Shown here piece by piece: positions 6,495-10,700 of a stretch of 10,700 nt of DNA. A program made the position numbers and the translations under genes. The notes beneath the pieces are model-generated. The model had not been told where the DNA came from. It ran no database searches and worked only from the letters and a program-made list of their open reading frames with translations. Position 1 is the stretch's first letter, and each line of letters begins with the position of its first letter. Origin of the DNA: a bacterium (lineage in GTDB: Bacteria; Desulfobacterota; GWC2-55-46); assembly GCA_027310325.1 (NCBI GenBank), contig DAIDBB010000394.1, positions 1 through 10,700 on the forward strand, in the 5' to 3' direction.

Positions 6495-7829
6495 TTAGCG
6501 CATGCGCCCCGGGAACATGCCGCGCAGCCCCCTCGGCCCGGCGCTCTTCATCTTTTTCATCATCTTGCGCATGTCCTGATATTGGTTGATAAGCTTGTTT
6601 ACGTCCTGGACCTTTGTCCCACTCCCCTTTGCTATCCTCTGCCTTCTGCTCGCGTTGAGGCATAGGACGTCCTGCTTCTCTTTCCTCGTCATCGAGTTTA
6701 TTATGGCCTCGACCCTCGTTATCTCTTTCTCGTCTATCTTTATGTCCTTTGCCTGCTTGAGGGCGCTGAACCCCGGCACCATCGAAAGGATGCTCTCAAG
6801 GGAGCCGAGCTTTTTTATCTGCTGGAGCTGGTCCTTGAAGTCCTCGAGCGTGAACGCGTCTTTCCTTATCTTTTTCTCGAGCTCCTTGGCCTGCTTCTCG
6901 TCGAAGGTGGCCTGTGCCTTCTCGATAAGGGTAAGGACGTCCCCCATATCGAGGATCCTGCCGGCGAGCCTCGCGGGATGGAAGACCTCCAGGCAATCGA
7001 CCTTCTCGCCCGTGCCGATAAACTTTATGGGCTTACCGGTGGTCATGCGCATGGATAGCGCCGCCCCGCCCCTGGCGTCACCGTCGAACTTCGTAAGGAC
7101 GACCCCGGTTATGCCTACGGATTCATTGAAGCCTTTAGCCGTATTTACCGCGTCCTGACCGGTCATGGAATCAGCAACGAAGAGTATCTCAGCGGGCTTC
7201 AGTATCTCTTTAAGGGACTGAAGCTCCTGCATGAGGGAGGAATCGACGTGGAGCCTCCCGGCGGTGTCCACAAGAAGGGTATCGTATCCCTTTATCCCCG
7301 CTACCCTCAAGGCCTCCCTGCATACATCAGCAGGCGTTTTCATGTTCTCGCTGTCAAAACAATCGACATTGACTTCAGCCGCGAGCTTTTTAAGCTGAAG
7401 GACCGCGGCCAGCCTGAAAAGGTCGGCCGGTACGATATAAGGGTTTCTACCCTTGCTCTTGAGAAGAAGCGCGAGCTTGGCGGCCGTCGTTGTCTTGCCC
7501 GACCCCTGAAGGCCCACGAGCATTATGACCGAAGGCCGACCCTTAAGTTCAAGGCCGGAATCCGTCCCGCCAAGGAGATCCGTAAGCTCATCATGGACTA
7601 TCTTGGTAAACTGCTGGCCAGGCGACAGGCTCTCCAGCACCTCTTTGCCCATCGCCTTTTCCTTCACCGCCGCCACAAAATCCTTGACGACCGTAAAGTT
7701 AACGTCGGCCTCGAGAAGGGCGAGCCTTACCTCTTTAAGGGCCTCCTGAATGTTCGATTCCGAAAGGCTCCCCTGGCCCCTTACGTCCCTTAATATCTTT
7801 CTGAATTTTTCCGAAAGTGATTCAAGCAT
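6495..7829 (-). CDS. ffh: Signal recognition particle protein (SRP54 homologue)
   Basis: Ffh with 4.5S RNA forms the signal recognition particle, which brings ribosomes making membrane proteins to FtsY at the inner membrane. The 444-residue protein has an N-terminal helical bundle (about 1-90), the GTPase G domain with P-loop GLQGSGKTT (106-114), G3 DTAGR (188-192), G4 TKFDGDARGGAA (246-257) and GTGEK (272-276), and a methionine-rich M domain (about 310-440) with the RNA-binding segment SRRQRIAKGSG (394-404). The G2 region reads ADLFRLAAVLQL instead of the common DVYRPAA form; Arg139 is kept. The ATG has GAAGG six bases upstream. It heads the cluster, downstream of a good promoter. No 4.5S RNA gene is visible in the window. 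Confidence 0.97.
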   Translation of the reverse strand: MLESLSEKFRKILRDVRGQGSLSESNIQEALKEVRLALLEADVNFTVVKDFVAAVKEKAMGKEVLESLSPGQQFTKIVHDELTDLLGGTDSGLELKGRPSVIMLVGLQGSGKTTTAAKLALLLKSKGRNPYIVPADLFRLAAVLQLKKLAAEVNVDCFDSENMKTPADVCREALRVAGIKGYDTLLVDTAGRLHVDSSLMQELQSLKEILKPAEILFVADSMTGQDAVNTAKGFNESVGITGVVLTKFDGDARGGAALSMRMTTGKPIKFIGTGEKVDCLEVFHPARLAGRILDMGDVLTLIEKAQATFDEKQAKELEKKIRKDAFTLEDFKDQLQQIKKLGSLESILSMVPGFSALKQAKDIKIDEKEITRVEAIINSMTRKEKQDVLCLNASRRQRIAKGSGTKVQDVNKLINQYQDMRKMMKKMKSAGPRGLRGMFPGRMR

Positions 7830-7863
7830 GTTTTGCCTTCAAAAACCTCTTAAGCTCCGATGT

Positions 7864-7879
7864 CCCGATTATAATCGGG
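7864..7879. promoter_or_regulatory. Perfect 16-bp palindrome in the ffh leader
   Basis: CCCGATTATAATCGGG is an exact palindrome 34 bases before the ffh start and about 45 bases downstream of the predicted transcription start. It could be a protein-binding operator (dyad symmetry, AT centre) or an RNA hairpin in the leader; TGTC and GACA just outside it could extend the hairpin across a small asymmetric loop. No U-run follows it on the minus strand, so it is not an obvious terminator. Confidence 0.4.
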
Positions 7880-7932
7880 TTCGACAATGTTTAAAAGCCT
7901 TATTTACCGGATTGATTTTTGCAAATTATATA

Positions 7933-7962
7933 ATCATATAAGATAAATATCGCCAATGTCAA
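7933..7962 (-). promoter_or_regulatory. Sigma70-type promoter of the ffh-rpsP-khpA-rimM-trmD-rplS operon
   Basis: On the minus strand a perfect TTGACA (7957-7962) is followed after 18 bases by TATGAT (7933-7938, five of six). Transcription would start near 7926, giving a leader of roughly 97 bases before ffh. No other comparably good promoter was found further down the cluster, so this probably drives at least ffh through rplS. Confidence 0.75.
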
Positions 7963-8026
7963 GGTAATTGTCTTTATATGATTTTAATCAGCTTTTTACA
8001 AAAAAAGAATTTTTCAAAATACGGCG

Positions 8027-8055
8027 TTGACTGGATTGCTGAATTTTGTTACCTT
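8027..8055 (+). promoter_or_regulatory. Divergent sigma70-type promoter, possibly giving a leaderless transcript
   Basis: TTGACT (8027-8032) is followed after exactly 17 bases by TACCTT (8050-8055), which keeps the three most conserved -10 bases (T, A and final T). A-tracts at 8000-8020 resemble an UP element. Seven bases after the -10 comes the ATG at 8063, so the mRNA may begin at or within a base or two of the start codon. Confidence 0.55.
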
Positions 8056-8062
8056 ATGGTAT

Positions 8063-8338
8063 ATGACGCTGCACTCTTCTTTAATACTCTTGATGCTTGT
8101 AATCGCCGCCCTGGCGCTTAACACGCCGTTCGGGTACTTCAGGGCCAAGGCCAGGAAGTTCTCCATCGCGTGGTTTCTTTACATACATCTACCCATACCC
8201 TTCCTTTTCGTATTAAGGAGGCTTGCGGGTTTCGGTATCGAATTCGTACCAATTATAGCAGTAGGTGCGATATTAGGTCAACTCCTTGGCGGAAGGCTCA
8301 ATAGCCCAAAAATATCCTGCAATTGCGATGAGCGGTAA
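8063..8338 (+). CDS. Small three-helix membrane protein of unknown function
   Basis: The 91-residue product is strongly hydrophobic, with likely transmembrane helices at about 5-20, 34-51 and 59-77. Between the first two lies NTPFGYFRAKARKFS, a basic loop that by the positive-inside rule should face the cytoplasm; LYIHLPIPF and LGQLLGGRL are further motif-like stretches. The pattern looks like a conserved family of small inner-membrane proteins, which I cannot name or assign a function. An in-frame TTG at 8027 would extend it by 12 codons, but that TTG is part of the -35 element, so ATG 8063 is preferred. It has no Shine-Dalgarno, consistent with a leaderless start. It overlaps the start of the next gene and is probably co-transcribed with it. 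Confidence 0.75.
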   Translation: MTLHSSLILLMLVIAALALNTPFGYFRAKARKFSIAWFLYIHLPIPFLFVLRRLAGFGIEFVPIIAVGAILGQLLGGRLNSPKISCNCDER

Positions 8339-8831
8339 CGGCATAAGCAAGCCTCGCCAAAACTCCAACAAAAAATCAAGCGGCAATTCAGGCAGGCCCA
8401 GCCCAGTGAGCTCCATCCTTTCGTCATCGTTCGCGTCCCTCGGCATAAACGCCAAACTTAAAGAACACAAAGTGAAAAAAATATGGGCTGAGTGCGTCGG
8501 AGAGAGCATCTCGAAGCGGTCGAAGCCGGCTAAGCTAATCGGCGCCACACTCTATTGCGCGGTTTCGTCGTCGCCCTGGATGAATGAGCTTAATTATCAG
8601 AAAAACGAGATAATGACGAGGCTAAATGAAAAGCTCGGTGAAAAGGCCGTTTCCTCGATCGTTTTCAAAGTGGGCCCAGTGACCAGCCCTTCCCCTGCCG
8701 CTGCCCCTCCGAAGCCTCCGAGGGCCCTTACAAACGAAGAATTGGATTTTATAGATAAGTCCGCAGGAATAATAAAAGACGGCTCTCTCAAGGCCCTCGT
8801 TAAAAGGGTCATGAAAAAGGCAAAGGCATAG
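8328..8831 (+). CDS. DUF721 / DciA-like protein, putative replicative helicase operator
   Basis: The 167-residue protein has a Ser/Asn-rich N-terminus (about 1-35), a DUF721 domain (about 36-116) with the typical KIWAECVGESISKRSKPAKL, a short beta segment and the SSPWMNELNYQKNEIMTRLN helix, then a Pro/Ala linker and a basic C-terminal helical tail (about 133-167). DUF721 includes DciA, which binds the replicative helicase DnaB in bacteria lacking DnaC/DnaI loaders; a helicase-loading role here is inference from the family, and many DUF721 proteins are untested. The start is uncertain. ATG 8328 overlaps the preceding stop by 11 bases (ATGAGCGGTAA) and suits translational coupling, but has no Shine-Dalgarno. 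An in-frame TTG at 8286 has AGGT upstream and would add 14 residues. Confidence 0.85.
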   Translation: MSGNGISKPRQNSNKKSSGNSGRPSPVSSILSSSFASLGINAKLKEHKVKKIWAECVGESISKRSKPAKLIGATLYCAVSSSPWMNELNYQKNEIMTRLNEKLGEKAVSSIVFKVGPVTSPSPAAAPPKPPRALTNEELDFIDKSAGIIKDGSLKALVKRVMKKAKA

Positions 8832-8839
8832 GGGGGGGG
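8831..8839. repeat. G9 homopolymer between two convergent stop codons
   Basis: Nine G residues run from the last base of the DUF721 TAG stop to just before the TAA of the convergent methyltransferase gene. The two stop codons are separated by only ten bases, so neither coding sequence would change if the tract length varied. There is no room for a separate intergenic terminator. Confidence 0.9.
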
Positions 8840-8841
8840 TC

Positions 8842-9531
8842 TTACAAAAACAGAGGCTCTTCGACCTTAAGCACGCCGGTTCGGCCTGCCTCTATCAAGA
8901 AAAGCCGCGCCGTTTTATCCGGTTTCGTATGGACAAGCTTAAGCCTCCTGGCCTTGAGCCCCATTTTTTTTATCTCATCGATCAACTCAAAGACCCTCAA
9001 GACCGGGAAAACGTAAAATATCCTCCCGTCCCTACCGGCCAAATAGCTCGATACCCGGATAAGGTCCCTAAGATCCCCCATTACCTCTCCCCTCGCTACG
9101 GCACGTTCACGCATTGGGCTAACCCTTCCCGATCCCGCCTTGACATACGGGGGATTACTGACCACGACCGAAAAGGCCCCTTCGGGGCACAGGCCCGGGA
9201 GGTCTCTAAAATCCTTTTTTATAATGGATATTCTTGAAGTAAGGTTATTTGCCTCGACATTCCTTTTAGCGATGGAAGCCGCCGTACCGTCCACCTCGAC
9301 CCCTTCTATCCTCGACACCCCGGTTCTCCACGCAAGCATAAGAGGTATGGCCCCTGTCCCGGTCCCGAGGTCTATGACGGAGTCGGTATCATGAAGGGGC
9401 AAAAGGAATTCGGCAAGGAGGATTGTGTCCTGGGTGAGCCTTTGGCCCTTTTTTTTCTGGATAAAGCCGTACGGGCCCAGCTTCTCAAAAGTCTCTTGAG
9501 GAGGCTCAGTCGTATCAACTTTCTGCGGCAT
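8842..9531 (-). CDS. TrmN6-like SAM-dependent adenine-N6 methyltransferase
   Basis: The 229-residue protein belongs to the group of TrmN6 (YfiC), which methylates N6 of A37 in tRNA1(Val) in E. coli. It has the family's KKGQRLTQDTILLAEFL entry segment (27-43), the SAM-binding motif DLGTGTGAIPLML (54-66), acidic motif II GVEVDG (77-82), and the catalytic NPPY (126-129) of amino-methyltransferases, followed by RERAVARGE. Close relatives can modify other substrates, so the exact target is inferred only. ATG 9529-9531 is preferred to the TTG immediately before it, with GAAGG about eight bases upstream. It follows the DUF1015 gene after 29 bases, implying one transcript, and converges on the DUF721 gene. 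Confidence 0.88.
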   Translation of the reverse strand: MPQKVDTTEPPQETFEKLGPYGFIQKKKGQRLTQDTILLAEFLLPLHDTDSVIDLGTGTGAIPLMLAWRTGVSRIEGVEVDGTAASIAKRNVEANNLTSRISIIKKDFRDLPGLCPEGAFSVVVSNPPYVKAGSGRVSPMRERAVARGEVMGDLRDLIRVSSYLAGRDGRIFYVFPVLRVFELIDEIKKMGLKARRLKLVHTKPDKTARLFLIEAGRTGVLKVEEPLFL

Positions 9532-9560
9532 CAAATGGCCTTCTTTACTATCCTGTTAAA

Positions 9561-10700
9561 CTATACTTTGGCGTGTGCGGCCCCGGTATTTTCTCCGAGG
9601 AGGTTCATGGCAAGCCCCGTAAGGAGCTTGGGGTAGAAGTAAGTGGACTTCTGGGGCATAACGAGCCCCGCCTCGGCGACCGATTTGACCTGCTGTATCC
9701 GGGTCGGGTTCAGTATGAAAACAAGCTGGTTCGAGTCTTTTTTCCCGGCTGATATGGCCTCGTCATAGCTCTTTACATATATGAGATTTTCCTGCTTCTC
9801 CTGGGCCTCCTGGGTTATGCCGAGTATCCGAGTCAATATGAGCGAGTGGAGAACCGTGACGTCCAGGCCCTTGAAGACCTCGGGAATACTGTCGCCGAAG
9901 ACCCTGTCCATCATATCCTTGGTCTTGAGGGTCAGCACATAATAGATGTTCCTACCCCTTATGAGAAGGCCGAAAGCGGTAGCTGTCTTTCCGGCTGTCC
10001 CCACCCTCTTGATGAAGTTTTTTCTCGCCTCTGGCTCGCTTCTGTCGTCGAAGGCGAACTCCTCGGAGTCGAAATAATTTTTACATTCCTTTATAAAAGA
10101 GTCAGCGTCAAAATCAAAACCCTTGAGGCTGTGGATGACGCGATGCGTAGGCCATATCGTCATGCCCTGGTCGTCCATATTGGAAAAGTACATCATGACA
10201 TAATTATACGGTTCGTTACCGGTATAATTCCTGTTTTTTTCCCTCATTAGGTTCCTGTAGTTAAGGGCGGTCTCATACCTGTGATGGCCGTCTGCGATAA
10301 AAAGGGGCTTGCCTTTCATCCCCTCCGACACCCGCTCTATTACTCGCGGGTCGTCTATCCTCCAGAGCCTGTTCTCGATGCCATCGTCATCTACCGCGGA
10401 TATGAGCGGGGATATGCCCTTCGCGGCTTCCTCGAGCGTATGGTTGATACGAAGCTCAGGCTCCGAGTAGAGAGAAAAGATGCAGCTAAAGTTCGACTCG
10501 CAGGCCTGCATGAGCTTAAGTCTGTCGGCCTTGGGACCTGATAGCGTCCTTTCGTGGGGATGGATCGAGCCCTTGCCGAATTCCTGAAGCCTCGAAAGGG
10601 CGATGAAGCCCTTTCTGGTCTGCTTCTTTCCATCGGCGAGCGTATAGGTCTGAGTATAATAGTATATGGCGGGCCTTTCATCCCTTACGAGATATCCTCC
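9561..10700 (-). CDS. DUF1015 family protein (N-terminus beyond the right edge)
   Basis: The frame is open from the right window edge to TAG at 9561-9563, giving 379 visible residues. An internal ATG at 10511 is not the start: 63 codons upstream remain open and carry the conserved HPHERTLSGPKADRLKL. The second hallmark, ADGHHRYETALNYRNL, is at visible residues 136-151. Together these identify DUF1015, a family of roughly 400-430 residues found widely in bacteria and archaea, usually annotated only as conserved hypothetical and without a demonstrated reaction. No signal peptide or membrane segment is seen in the visible part, so it is probably cytoplasmic. Perhaps the first 30-50 residues are missing. 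It is likely co-transcribed with the downstream methyltransferase gene 29 bases away. Confidence 0.93.
   Translation of the reverse strand, partial: GGYLVRDERPAIYYYTQTYTLADGKKQTRKGFIALSRLQEFGKGSIHPHERTLSGPKADRLKLMQACESNFSCIFSLYSEPELRINHTLEEAAKGISPLISAVDDDGIENRLWRIDDPRVIERVSEGMKGKPLFIADGHHRYETALNYRNLMREKNRNYTGNEPYNYVMMYFSNMDDQGMTIWPTHRVIHSLKGFDFDADSFIKECKNYFDSEEFAFDDRSEPEARKNFIKRVGTAGKTATAFGLLIRGRNIYYVLTLKTKDMMDRVFGDSIPEVFKGLDVTVLHSLILTRILGITQEAQEKQENLIYVKSYDEAISAGKKDSNQLVFILNPTRIQQVKSVAEAGLVMPQKSTYFYPKLLTGLAMNLLGENTGAAHAKV

Noticed and set aside
6586..7158. Plus-strand open frame of 190 codons opposite ffh
   Set aside because: Antisense shadow of a strongly conserved gene; hydrophobic Ser/Leu-rich translation typical of such shadows.
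8027..8062. TTG start giving a longer small membrane protein
   Set aside because: The TTG is the first part of the -35 hexamer TTGACT, so it would lie upstream of the transcript start.
8273..8548. Minus-strand frame opposite the DUF721 gene
   Set aside because: Shadow of the plus-strand gene, with no ribosome binding site and no recognisable domain.
10391..10511. ATG at 10511 as the start of the DUF1015 protein
   Set aside because: The frame is open to the window edge and the upstream residues carry the conserved HERTLSGPKADRL segment.
1..10700. CRISPR arrays, insertion sequences, tRNA or rRNA genes, defence or phage genes
   Set aside because: None seen: no spaced direct repeats, no transposase or integrase motifs, no cloverleaf or rRNA signature on either strand.

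Overview
The window is a stretch of ordinary bacterial chromosome, moderately GC-rich in genes (about half G+C by eye) with AT-rich gaps. Gene content and order (ffh-rpsP-khpA-rimM-trmD-rplS-rnhB-yraN, then polA), Shine-Dalgarno-led starts, occasional TTG starts and a DciA/DUF721 gene beside a small membrane protein suggest a Gram-negative bacterium of the Desulfobacterota (deltaproteobacterial) type. This placement is inference from gene order and protein character; no rRNA or other phylogenetic marker search was possible.

Layout. (1) Positions 1-46, minus strand: the first 15 codons of a gene leaving the left edge, whose start reads like a helix-turn-helix DNA-binding protein. (2) 47-279: an AT-rich spacer with a candidate leftward promoter. 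(3) 280-7829, minus strand: nine genes in one direction, read from right to left as ffh, rpsP, khpA, rimM, trmD, rplS, rnhB, yraN, polA. A good sigma70-type promoter lies upstream of ffh (7933-7962), and the 5' leader carries a perfect 16-bp palindrome. khpA/rimM and rimM/trmD overlap. A 13-bp perfect hairpin lies between rplS and rnhB, and a 321-bp gap rich in inverted repeats lies between rnhB and yraN. (4) 8027-8831, plus strand: a divergent pair, a small three-helix membrane protein and a DciA-like DUF721 protein. (5) 8842-10700, minus strand: a TrmN6-like methyltransferase preceded by a DUF1015 protein whose N-terminus is beyond the right edge.

The large cluster joins co-translational protein targeting (Ffh), ribosomal proteins (S16, L19), 16S maturation (RimM), tRNA modification (TrmD), an RNA-binding KH protein, removal of RNA from DNA (RNase HII) and gap filling (Pol I). 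It is a growth-linked translation and replication-maintenance operon of a type seen in many bacteria. RNase HII and Pol I could act in sequence on RNA:DNA junctions.

No new multi-gene system is visible. The item most worth following is the structured, possibly dispersed element at about 3363-3560. Secondary points are a Pol I whose 3'-5' exonuclease catalytic residues all appear lost, and a likely leaderless start for the small membrane protein.
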